Part shown: positions 1 through 7,310 of the stretch, one piece after another
How the letters are laid out: each line of letters begins with the position of its first letter
How positions within the stretch are numbered: the stretch's first letter is position 1
Source: Neurospora intermedia
Lineage: Eukaryota; Ascomycota; Sordariomycetes; Sordariales; Sordariaceae
Assembly: GCA_037102815.1 (NCBI GenBank)
Contig: BTPP01000001.1
Coordinates: 707,001 to 771,000, forward strand
DNA length: 64,000 bases
Direction: 5' to 3'
Notes under the pieces: generated by a model
What the model was told of the DNA's origin: nothing
Databases searched by the model: none
Seen by the model: the letters and a program-made list of their open reading frames with translations, nothing else
Program-made: the position numbers and the translations under genes

Positions 1-442
1 GTAGACCCGCCACCTACTCACTTAGCCCAGCTGGACTCCTCCTTGCATGCCAAAGCTTGGAGGCTGTCTGGTGTCTGTGCCTGTTCCAGGGAGTGGTGAC
101 CTTGGTTCAGGAGGACTGTTGGAGAGTGCCCTTCGAGACTGCCTCCTCGTTGCTTCACACAGTCGACATCCATCACTCGAGACGTTGTTCACCTTGTTTG
201 TTGGATTGGGCTAACATTATTTTTGTGGCGGTCAGGTTGTTTTCACTTCGATCAATGCGAACTTTTTTCAGTTTGCACAGTTCAACGACACAGCGACAAA
301 GACATCTGTCGTCCCTCGCCAGCGCCTGCGACCGCTGCACAGCCTTCAAGTCAGCAATAGAGTCCACACGTCAACAACCTCAAGTCATCTCTCGACAACT
401 CTTTGCACCAAGTAAGTGTCTCTCGCTCACCTTTTCTGCCTT

Positions 443-508
443 TTGTCATGATGAGAACGAGTGGTCACATACGAACTTTCGTCCCTGTGTCATACCTATC
501 TGATATTA
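443..508 (+). ncRNA. Box C/D snoRNA candidate 1
   Basis: Box C ATGATGA is at 448-454 and box D CTGA at 500-503, inside intron 412-695. At about 56 nt between boxes it is short for the class. A second, weaker pair (CTGATGG near 542, CTGA at 606) follows in the same intron, so the intron may hold one larger or two small RNAs. It is paralogous to the next two introns. Confidence 0.5.
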
Positions 509-805
509 GCCGGAGGTTGTGCATAAGCCAACGTTTCCACGCTGATGGACGAAACCACTCTACCTTACCGTAGATAGTGTGGGCGTCCCATTCTTTCACT
601 TCAACTCTGAGACAACCTTTCATTGACACCTGTCTTTGACTCTTGAACATCATCTGATTTGGTCATTGCTAACGTTTCCATCATGATGCTCACAGGTGTT
701 CTGGCCACCGCCGTCAAAGACGGTTCAAGTTCATTTCGTCAGTCTGGTCAGCCAGTAACTTCCACTTTGTAAGTGTTCTTTTCTCTCACCTGATTTATCC
801 TTCAT

Positions 806-879
806 TGCCAATGATGAGAAAGAGTGGCCATCATACGATCTTTTTCGTCCCTGTGGCATCATGCACACCTCTGAAATGA
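806..879 (+). ncRNA. Box C/D snoRNA candidate 2
   Basis: Box C ATGATGA is at 811-817 and box D CTGA at 871-874, inside intron 769-1107. The first 20 nt after box C closely match candidates 1 and 3 (GAGAACGAGTGG-like or GAGAAAGAGTGG-like), while the sequence just before box D differs. That pattern suggests copied introns with diverged guides. Confidence 0.5.
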
Positions 880-1193
880 ACAGGGTGCTGTAAATTGGCG
901 GTGGTGCTTCGGAAAAGGAGATTCGGCATCTGCGCTCAGCATTCCATCGTTGATGCACAAAATCACTCTTGTGCTGTAGATAGCGTGGGGTGGGTTCATC
1001 TTACCTTACTCAAAATCTCTGAGGCGCTGGTCATTAAAACTTTCTGTCTTTGACACCTTTGGTCTTTGACCATCTCACTTGGACATTGCTGACCACTTCT
1101 CTAGCAGGTACCATGACGGCGACAAACTTCCACTGCGGACAACTTCAGCGTAGAGGTAAGCATTTCCCCCTGTCCTTGCTTCCCTTGCTTCCC

Positions 1194-1258
1194 GCGCCAT
1201 GATGAGAACGAGTGGCCAGCATACACTCTTTGTATATATGCTGGCGAATCTGAAATCA
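1194..1258 (+). ncRNA. Box C/D snoRNA candidate 3
   Basis: Box C ATGATGA is at 1199-1205 and box D CTGA at 1250-1253, inside intron 1156-1473. Between the boxes CCAGCATA pairs with TATGCTGG as an internal hairpin. Downstream parts of the intron (1255-1380) also match intron 769-1107, so something besides the C/D unit may be conserved there. Confidence 0.5.
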
Positions 1259-1654
1259 ACAGGGTGCTGTAAACTGGCGGTGGTGCTCTCGAGGCATCTG
1301 CGCTCAGCAGTCCCTCGCTGATGGACCAAATCACTCTACTGCAGATAGTGTGGGGTCTGATCTTTTCTCTCTAACTCTGATGAGGCGCCTTCATTGACAC
1401 CAGTCTTTGCAAAACTCCTTGAGCATCTCGCTTGAACATTGCTAACCATCTGTGTTCAACATCACGCTCACAGACTTCCACTGCCAACCCAGGTTTTCCA
1501 GGCTCAGATCGTCAGTCTGGTTAGGTATCATCACCTTCGCAGCCGCCCCTGCTCAGCCAAGCAGTACGCTCGCTCATGAGATTTTCGCAGCCTCTCGCAG
1601 AGTAAGTCTCAGTCTTCCAGGTGTGCCATCGTTCTCTTTCGAGTAGTGTAGATT

Positions 1655-1800
1655 GATGAATAGCCGCGGGAGGGCTGTCCGGGTCGTTGGCCTGGGCACC
1701 TTCCCGCGGTGACCTGCAAAGGAAACCTTGTTCCAGTTCAGGAAGTGTTGTTATCGCGTGGTTCCCTACGGTCTGCCGGGGAGTCGACGATAACAGAACA
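1655..1800 (+). ncRNA. Structured GC-rich segment, possible H/ACA snoRNA
   Basis: This follows a GTAAGT donor at 1602. CCGCGGGA (1663-1670) pairs with TCCCGCGG (1702-1709) as a strong stem. An ANANNA-like hinge (AAAGGA, near 1718) and an ACA near 1791 follow at roughly the right places for an H/ACA RNA. The second hairpin is unconvincing and no acceptor is clear, so this is only a candidate. The donor at 1602 may be fortuitous. Confidence 0.22.
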
Positions 1801-2010
1801 CAAACCACCTCAGCCCCGTGCCAGCAAAGGCTCTGCCTCTGACGGACGGCATCTGAGAAGATTCTATAGGCGCTAGGGAGTACCCCATAAGCGTCAAGGA
1901 ATGGCCCGGGTGGGATCTGAAACCTCAAGTCATCATGAGCTTGTGTCTCTGTCATGGAGACAACCAGCGTGTGAGTCGACTTCCATTCCATGTTTTTTTT
2001 TTTTTCTTTG

Positions 2011-2075
2011 CTTCTATGATGATTGCCACTGGATTGAGGGGGACAAGCAGATGCTTGAGATCCTGACTGAAAACT
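2011..2075 (+). ncRNA. Box C/D snoRNA candidate 4
   Basis: Box C ATGATGA is at 2016-2022, followed by a doubled CTGACTGA at 2063-2070, inside intron 1971-2168. The spacing (about 45 nt) is short for a C/D RNA, and the intron's branch site is weak. No target was assigned. Confidence 0.4.
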
Positions 2076-2250
2076 TTGGAGATTTTCTGGGTCGAAGCAA
2101 TGTCTTCTTTCTTCTTTCAAAGGCAGCTTGCGTTTGTGGAGAACTTTGACTGTCAATGTTTGTTGCAGGTTTTCGGTCTTTTCTCTCCATAGCTCGCATG
2201 GCGAAAGATTTCAGTAAGTCAACAGACCCCCCTTTTGCTTCTTCCAGCCT

Positions 2251-2359
2251 GGCCAATGATGACCATTCAAACTTCTTTCTGTTCTTTCTTCGAGGGCGCA
2301 AAGCTTCCACAGTCGAGGACTGTCACGGCTCCATGAGAGTAAAACACGTACTGAGGCCG
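2251..2359 (+). ncRNA. Box C/D snoRNA candidate 5 (six-member family, copy a)
   Basis: Box C ATGATGA is at 2256-2262, a D'-like TCGAGGG follows near 2289, then an internal hairpin (ACAGT/ACTGT), a C'-like CATGAGA and box D CTGA at 2351-2354. It lies inside intron 2214-2429. The guide before D' could form ten Watson-Crick pairs plus two G-U pairs with 25S AGAACAGAAA as I recall it from yeast; this needs checking. It shares its scaffold with candidates 6-10. Confidence 0.65.
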
Positions 2360-2535
2360 CCAGAGATCATGCAACACTTGTCGGCATTTTTCTGTCATTG
2401 GCTCTTTGCTGACATCGTGCTCTTTGCAGGTTTTCGACTGGATCGCTTTCTTCAAAGCCTCGCCGCAAGTCATAGTCAGAAACTTAGAGGTAAGCAAGTC
2501 AGACTTTCCTTTTGCTTCTCCCACTTCCTGCCTGG

Positions 2536-2647
2536 ACACCATGATGATCAAACAATCTGCCTTATTCATTTCGAGAGTGCAAAGCCTCCACAGTCAAAAA
2601 CTGTCACGGCTCCATGAGACCAAACAATACCAAACGCACTGATTTCA
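2536..2647 (+). ncRNA. Box C/D snoRNA candidate 6 (copy b)
   Basis: Box C ATGATGA is at 2541-2547 and box D CTGA at 2639-2642, inside intron 2490-2716. The spacer hairpin and the C' region nearly repeat copy a, while both guide stretches (before the D'-like TCGAGAG and before box D) differ. No target was assigned with confidence. Confidence 0.65.
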
Positions 2648-2785
2648 CCAGGCTTCTTTCAACACTTATTGGCATTTCTCTTCCTTGGCTCTTTGCTGAC
2701 ATCAATGTCATCGCAGGTTTTCGATCTCACTTATGCTCAGAGACTCGAGTAAGCCATACTCCTCGTGCTTTTCCCTCTTCCCGTG

Positions 2786-2893
2786 TGCATATGATGACCA
2801 AGCAATCATCCTTCTTCTTAATTTGAGGGCGCAAAGTCTCCACAGTCGATGACTGTCACGGCTCGATGAAACCAAAACCGCAATCTGAATCCA
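2786..2893 (+). ncRNA. Box C/D snoRNA candidate 7 (copy c)
   Basis: Box C ATGATGA is at 2791-2797 and box D CTGA at 2885-2888, inside intron 2749-2969. A D'-like TTGAGGG, the ACAGTC...GACTGT spacer hairpin and a C'-like CGATGAA follow the family order. Guide stretches are unlike the other copies. No target was assigned. Confidence 0.65.
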
Positions 2894-3046
2894 CCAACAC
2901 ACTATCTCAGCACTTTTCAAGCTCTTCCCTGTCTTGGGCAGTTTACTGACGGTTCAGCACATACTGCAGTTGTCTCGCTTCCACTTGGCCGCAACTCAAC
3001 CACGGTGTAAGTCTGTCACTTGATCTTCACTTCCACTCCTTCACTT

Positions 3047-3150
3047 GCCATCTGATGATCACACAATCATTTCAAGTCCATTTGCTTCTGAGAGTGCAAC
3101 AATTCGACACTTCGACTCCTTCATGACGCAGAAAGATAGCTCTGAGGCAA
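3047..3150 (+). ncRNA. Box C/D snoRNA candidate 8 (copy d)
   Basis: Box C CTGATGA is at 3052-3058, D' CTGA at 3088-3091, a C'-like CATGACG near 3122 and box D CTGA at 3142-3145, inside intron 3007-3223. The spacer between D' and C' is almost identical to copy e, but the two guides are not. Confidence 0.7.
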
Positions 3151-3301
3151 AGCAACAATTCCACACTTGCATCTAAGTCTTTGATTCTGACAGGATACTG
3201 ACTGCCTTCCGCTGTTCTTCCAGGCACTCGTCCCTCTTCCCCTGACCAACACCAGCAGCACTTTGGTAAGTTCACTTCCCTTCTCTCCAACTCCATCGCT
3301 C

Positions 3302-3406
3302 GCCATCTGATGATCACCCAATTATTTCTTGTACATCTGTTTCTGAGAGTGCAACAATTCGACACTTCGACTCCTTCATGACGCAAAAAAACCAATTCTG
3401 AGGCAA
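3302..3406 (+). ncRNA. Box C/D snoRNA candidate 9 (copy e)
   Basis: Box C CTGATGA is at 3307-3313, a D' CTGA is near 3343 and box D CTGA is at 3398-3401, inside intron 3266-3479. The guide before box D (AAAAACCAATT) is complementary over 11 nt to AAUUGGUUUUU near the 3' end of yeast 25S rRNA as recalled. A shorter 9-nt alternative exists elsewhere in 25S. Neither is a methylation site I know from yeast, so the target is unproven. Confidence 0.7.
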
Positions 3407-3572
3407 AGCAACAATATCCGCACTTGCATCTGAGTCTTTGATTCTGACAGAAAACTGACCGTCTTTCATCTTCATTCAGGCACTTGCCCCTCTTCTTCTT
3501 CGGACCGACAAAAGCTGCCCGGGCTTTGGTAAGTCACTACTCCTCTCTTTCACTCCAATTTTACCCCAAGCT

Positions 3573-3676
3573 TGATTATGATGAAACCAAACTTTTCCCA
3601 TGTTCATGCTCTGAGAATCCAACACTTTCGACTGTTCAATGACAGAGAAAAAAAGTCTCATGCCAATCTGAGAAAC
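3573..3676 (+). ncRNA. Box C/D snoRNA candidate 10 (copy f)
   Basis: Box C ATGATGA is at 3578-3584, D' CTGA at 3611-3614, a C'-like AATGACA near 3638 and box D CTGA at 3668-3671, inside intron 3529-3762. It is the most diverged member of the six-copy family. No target was assigned. Confidence 0.7.
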
Positions 3677-3902
3677 CAAGCAATTTTGTCTGCGCTTGCA
3701 ATCACTTCAACTTTAGCTGTCTTTGACACGAAGCTGACCAGTGGGCACTTGAGTCTCAGCAGGCACGTCGTATGGCTTTGTTCGCGACTCCGAAGAGCAC
3801 AAGGTGATTCGATACCTGTCAGTGTCGCCTCCATCGCGAGGGACTCCTTCGCTGCTCCCCGACGCTACTCCTAGCCACAAGCACCTTCACTACAGCCTGG
3901 CT

Positions 3903-3995
3903 TATACATGATGAAAATTCCGTACAAACCTAGGGGTTCCTCGACTGAGGGGGTGATTCCCCAATGCAGATACCCATACTGATGATCTGATATCA
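3903..3995 (+). ncRNA. Box C/D snoRNA candidate 11 (possible 18S guide near Gm1572)
   Basis: Box C ATGATGA is at 3908-3914, D' CTGA at 3945-3948 and box D CTGA at 3987-3990 (or 3978-3981), in an intron ending at 4089. The stretch before D' (CTAGGGGTTCCTCG) can pair over 14 nt, with two G-U pairs, to 18S CGAGGAAUUCCUAG. Yeast Gm1572 (guided by snR57) lies there, but the box spacing predicts a nucleotide two positions away, so the assignment is tentative. Confidence 0.6.
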
Positions 3996-4206
3996 AAGCC
4001 ATCGACCTCCACTTGGTTCTCCCACTTCTGCTTTCTGTCCATTGCCTCTGCTAACCACTTGGCTACTTTGCCTTTATTCTGCTGCACAGGTGTCCCATCG
4101 TTCAAACTCGTCAAGCGCGCAAACAAAGTCTCAGTGGTAGGTAGGCGACTCCTCCCAGTGACCCCGAGATCCAGCACCAGAAACCCACCTAGAGGTACCC
4201 AGCAAC

Positions 4207-4295
4207 TTGCCAGTGATGACCAAAAACCAGCGTTCTTGTACTCGAGAAGCTTCAGCATCGCTCGATGAAGACAAATCGGCAAGTGTCTGAGGCAG
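4207..4295 (+). ncRNA. Box C/D snoRNA candidate 12
   Basis: Box C GTGATGA is at 4213-4219, a C'-like CGATGAA near 4263 and box D CTGA at 4287-4290, inside intron 4137-4404 (branch site TTACTAAC near 4371). TTGCC and GGCAA flank the unit as a possible terminal stem. I found no convincing rRNA complement before box D. Confidence 0.55.
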
Positions 4296-4420
4296 GCGGC
4301 AACCAACAAACTTGGGTTCCATCTTTGACGCTTGTGGGGGAAAGACTTTTGCCTTTTCAGTGTACACCAGTTACTAACAGCCAGCAGCATACTTCTGGTT
4401 GCAGGTTCTTTCGCAGTCAT

Positions 4421-4469
4421 CCGTTCCAAAAGTCGAAAGTCAACGGTGTTGCCGTTACACCATACCCGA
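4421..4469 (-). pseudogene. Truncated tRNA-Glu(TTC)-like relic inside a host exon
   Basis: On the minus strand TCGGGTATGGTGTAACGGCA and the following 30 nt match the 5' half of the intron-containing tRNA-Glu(CTC) at 51366-51457: acceptor strand, D arm, GTTGA anticodon stem and a loop reading CTTTCG (anticodon TTC). The T arm and 3' acceptor strand are missing, so it cannot be a working tRNA. It lies antisense within host exon 4405-4543, which at 139 nt is two to three times longer than its neighbours. The exon may have grown by this insertion. Confidence 0.7.
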
Positions 4470-4587
4470 TACTCACTCGATCGTGGACGACCGAGCGATG
4501 AAGCCAACATTGCAAGCGACGAAGAGAACACCTCACCAGAAAAGTAAGCCGCCTGTCCGGTCCTGCGCAAAACCCACACACCAACGA

Positions 4588-4689
4588 ATTCCATGATGAG
4601 AACAATCTTCAAGTGAAGCCCGAAAACAAACAAGAAATATATTTAGCCATGAGGACAAGAAAGACTCGTACTCATTCCACCTGACTGGA
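4588..4689 (+). ncRNA. Box C/D snoRNA, snR41-like guide for 18S Am541
   Basis: Box C ATGATGA is at 4593-4599, a C'-like CATGAGG near 4648 and box D CTGA at 4681-4684, inside intron 4544-4758 (branch site GGCTAAC). The guide GTACTCATTCCA just before box D is complementary over 12 nt to 18S UGGAAUGAGUAC. The fifth nucleotide upstream of box D pairs with the A that yeast snR41 methylates (Am541). The second yeast snR41 target (Gm1126) has no obvious guide here. The rRNA sequence is from memory. Confidence 0.8.
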
Positions 4690-4893
4690 AGCACCAAGCG
4701 CCACTCTCTAACACGAACACTTGTCTTTGAGAGTTTTGGCTAACTGCCGCGCTCTCAGCGAGCTTCAGAAAAGAAGCAAAGCTACCAAACAGCGAGACGT
4801 ACCCCGGCTTTCAAGTCTTTCATGCACTTGCCGTCTTCAAGAGATGGGCAAAAAGGTACGTCGTTCGCATCTGCCAATTCCCTTCGTTAGATC

Positions 4894-5007
4894 TGCTCCA
4901 TTCCATGATGACAAAAGTCTTCCCTTAACTTCCAAGAACCTGTTCCTTCTGGGGTCGGTTCAATGATGAAACAAAGAACCTACGAGCTTTTCTCTGATCT
5001 TGGAGCA
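4894..5007 (+). ncRNA. Box C/D snoRNA, snR47/U36-like guide (18S Am619, 25S Am2220)
   Basis: Box C ATGATGA is at 4905-4911, C' ATGATGA near 4963 and box D CTGA at 4994-4997. TGCTCCA (4894-4900) and TGGAGCA (5001-5007) form a perfect terminal stem. The guide CTACGAGCTTTT before box D pairs over 12 nt with 18S AAAAGCUCGUAG, the yeast snR47 Am619 site. A second stretch, CTTCCCTTA (4919-4927), pairs with 25S UAAGGGAAG, the region of snR47's other site, Am2220; human U36 has the same pair of targets. The D' box itself is degenerate. The intron is 4856-5075. Confidence 0.85.
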
Positions 5008-5185
5008 TTCACCTCGTTTGCCTACCGAAAACGCAAAGCTTTAGCGGGGATCATTGTTGCTAATCATCTCGTCAGGCACCCGCACGCTTTCTCAACTTTG
5101 AGAATCTTCTTTGATCCCGTTTGCGAGGTAAGCCGTTCGTTCGTATGCCTGCTGCTTTCCTTCTCGTTAGAGGTGGCTCTGCTCC

Positions 5186-5276
5186 CTGCCATGATGACCC
5201 AAGTCAAAGCTTCTACACTTGCAAAGAGAAAGTCACTTTGTGACGGGCTCGATGAAGACACAGAGATCTGATGTGA
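5186..5276 (+). ncRNA. Box C/D snoRNA candidate 15
   Basis: Box C ATGATGA is at 5191-5197, a C'-like CGATGAA near 5250 and box D CTGA at 5268-5271, inside intron 5128-5351 (branch site TTACTAACC). The middle (AAAGTCACTTTGTGA) resembles candidate 16. The space between C' and D is short, leaving about 10 nt for a guide. No target was assigned. Confidence 0.65.
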
Positions 5277-5451
5277 ATGGGGACGCTCACCGCGCGTGTA
5301 TAACCAGGCACTTCCTTTGGAACGCATGTTACTAACCACCAAGCTTGACAGCAGCATCGCCTTGGACCATTTCGTGGAAGCCCAGAGACTTCCATCTCAA
5401 CTGCAAGGTAAGCTATTTTTCTTCTGCCTCTTTTGTCCCGTCAACTTTCTA

Positions 5452-5548
5452 TCCATGTGATGAACACAAATCTTAGACAAACATGTCAAAGAGCCATCAC
5501 TTTGTGGTCAGCTCAATGACGACACAAAATTGCTTAAATCTGACTTTG
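5452..5548 (+). ncRNA. Box C/D snoRNA candidate 16
   Basis: Box C GTGATGA is at 5457-5463, a C'-like AATGACG near 5514 and box D CTGA at 5540-5543, inside intron 5408-5627 (branch site GTGCTAAC). The guide before D (AATTGCTTAAAT) has no match in the rRNA sequence I can recall. It shares its middle section with candidate 15. Confidence 0.65.
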
Positions 5549-5766
5549 GAGCACTTACCGCGCTTGTCATCGCCACTCTCCAGTTATGATCTCGGTGCTA
5601 ACATACCATCTGCCAACCGATCTTTAGCTTTCCGTGCGCGCCGCCGCCTCGTACATTGTTGTGCTCATCGATTTTTGCCCGACCGGTCTCGACTTCCCTC
5701 CGAGCCGCGCCCGAAGACGGCAGCCCTACTCCCTTCTTCGGGATAGTGGGCGCCTGAGGGCCGGTT

Positions 5767-6569
5767 TTGAGTCCACTTACAAACCTCACCATCATCGCAT
5801 CACACTTCAACCTGTGGTGCGGTCGCCCAGCCTGCGAGCTTAAGGCCCCGAAAGCTTCTCTCCCCATCAACTGGGGTAGAGTTAAGCGGGCAGCGACCGC
5901 AGGCTGGGCCGGGCTGGGCCGCCTAGCAGCAAAGCCAGCACCAAAGCCAGAGCCTACGAAGGCCAAACCAGCGAAACCGTTAGTCAAGGCAGAAGCTGCA
6001 AAACCATCTACCGCACTGTCTGCGTCAACATCTGGTAATAACCAGGTCAGTCACCTCACCCTTTGGTTGCCGCCTCAGCTTGTACTGACCAGCTGTCTAT
6101 TACAGACAAAGACCTTGGTCTGACAGGTGTTGAGACTCCCCAAAATCGTCATCTGGATCCGTCTTCCGAACTTTCAAGCCCGCCTCACTTTTGCGCTGGC
6201 ACTTTTAAACTTCCATGGCTTGTAGTACTTTCCTTTCCTAAGGCCGCTGCCGCTAAGAAGGAGGAGTCTTCTGACTCGTCCTCTTCCGACTCTTCTTCCT
6301 CCGACTCTTCTTCTGACTCCTCTCCCGACTCTTCGTCTGAAACCGACTTCAGCTCGGACTCCGACTCTGACTCTTCTGAGTCTGAGGCTGAGAAGAAAAA
6401 AGTCAAGAAGGAAGCCAAGAAGGAAGCCAAGAAGGAAGCCAAGAAGGAAGCCAAGAAGGCTACCAAGTCTGACAGTTCCTCGAGTGACAGCTCTTCTAGC
6501 GATTCTTCGTCCGACTCTGAGGACGAGAAGAAGACCGGCAAGAAGAAGGCCACAAACGAGAAAACATAA
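5767..6569 (+). CDS. Nopp140/SRP40-like acidic-serine protein (partial or degenerate)
   Basis: Two blocks join in phase if intron 6046-6242 is removed: a Pro/Lys/Ala-rich stretch ending ...SGNNQ (93 codons from 5767), then a tract beginning AAAAKKEESSDSSSS. The second block alternates long Ser/Asp/Glu runs (casein-kinase-2-like sites) with Lys/Ala blocks, including repeated KKEA units, and ends at 6569. This alternation is the hallmark of Nopp140/SRP40, a nucleolar chaperone of snoRNPs. The family's N-terminal LisH motif and conserved C-terminal domain are both absent and the acceptor (CTAAG) is weak, so this may be a duplicated fragment, a small protein, or the coding tail of the snoRNA host transcript directly upstream. 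The start codon is uncertain; the open frame simply begins there. Confidence 0.4.
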
Positions 6570-6963
6570 AACAACAAAAAAATTCACAAAACAAAAGACC
6601 AAAAAAAACGACAAAACAACGAACATTACAAAAAAAAACGAGAAAAGAAAAAATAAAAACAAACAAGAAGGAGAACTTCGTCACTCTGTGTCTCTTCCTA
6701 CGAGCACATTCAGAATTAACTCAGTCTAACTTCTGCAAATCCAAGAGCAAGAAAAACAGAGAAAAAAACAAAGAAACACACCTGGCAGGGAGACAAAATG
6801 AAACGACAGGTACATACCGTTTTCTTGGGGAGAGAGAGGCCACAGCCAGCCTGGCACCCACTCAGGATCCGGGCGCGGCCTGGCGTTCAGTCCTCGGCGA
6901 TACCAGCCTGAACGTCGGCTGCATTCCTCCCTCCACTTGCAAGAAGTTCGGACAGCAGTTTCA

Positions 6964-7275
6964 ATGTTCAAATCGTTGCCCAGTGCACGAAAAGGTGGCC
7001 ATTTCAACAACTCCCATCTCTACCACCAGATCTTCCACGACTCGAAACATCGCGGTATCGAGGTCGGCGATGTCAAGCTCAACCGTTCGGGTTTGCCAGT
7101 CATTGGCTCCAAGGGAAACCAACACGAACATGATGTCAAGACATTCATGGATGAGCATCACCATGTCTCTACTGCATTCAAACTTATGTCTCTGCTCGAC
7201 TTGAACCTGTGGAATATGTACGGCACGGCGTGGGCGCCGCCTTTCTACCCCGGCATGAACATGTACCAGCAACAA
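6964..7275 (+). CDS. Possible coding exon, unknown protein
   Basis: An open frame from ATG 6964 gives about 104 residues with Neurospora-like codon choice (GTC, AAG, CTC, GAC) and ends ...GMNMYQQQ just before a GTAAAG donor at 7276. It contains His-rich pieces (EHD, DEHHHVST) but no family I recognise. The frame continues only nine codons past the donor. It could be one exon of a real gene or a decayed copy. The last 20 nt recur at 8341. Confidence 0.25.
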
Positions 7276-7310
7276 GTAAAGAACCCCCTTCCATTGCCGG
7301 GGTAGAAAGG
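7240..7310. repeat. 14-bp perfect inverted repeat
   Basis: CCTTTCTACCCCGG (7240-7253) and CCGGGGTAGAAAGG (7297-7310) are exact reverse complements separated by 43 nt. The transcript could fold here. Function unknown. Confidence 0.85.
7258..7300 (+). repeat. 43-nt direct repeat, copy 1 (copy 2 at 8341-8381)
   Basis: AACATGTACCAGCAACAAGT and the 23 nt after it recur at 8341-8381 with only a 2-3 nt difference. In both copies the repeat spans an exon-like end reading NMYQQQ and the donor-like GTAAAG, then CCCTTCCATTGCCGG. Confidence 0.8.

Larger units (their letters stand above)
1..5760 (+). ncRNA. Multi-exon non-coding snoRNA host transcript
   Basis: The sequence shows a run of introns with GTAAGT/GTAAGC-type donors, CTAAC or CTGAC branch sites and CAG/TAG acceptors. 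The ones I can set are 412-695, 769-1107, 1156-1473, 1971-2168, 2214-2429, 2490-2716, 2749-2969, 3007-3223, 3266-3479, 3529-3762, a donor near 3804 to 4089, 4137-4404, 4544-4758, 4856-5075, 5128-5351 and 5408-5627. An earlier acceptor lies at 235. Exons between them are mostly 30-75 nt, have lengths not divisible by three and carry no continuous reading frame I can follow. Each intron contains a C/D snoRNA-like element placed upstream of the branch site. This is the layout of UHG/GAS5-type host genes, where the spliced exons are discarded and the introns are the product. The 5' end may lie left of the window; the 3' end is not visible. That the transcript is non-coding is inference. Confidence 0.78.

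Noticed and set aside
4207-4295. Assigning candidate 12 to yeast snR79 or snR56 targets (18S Cm1007, Gm1428)
   Set aside because: Eight- to nine-nucleotide complements exist, but box spacing would place the modification on the wrong nucleotide.
3902-4633. 243-codon minus-strand open frame across the snoRNA introns
   Set aside because: It runs antisense through two snoRNA introns and a tRNA relic; composition and context do not support a protein.
1-5760. Reading the small exons as a protein-coding gene
   Set aside because: Exon lengths (for example 60, 32, 37, 42, 49 nt) and their frames give no consistent protein, while every intron carries snoRNA boxes; a coding product is not excluded but has no support.
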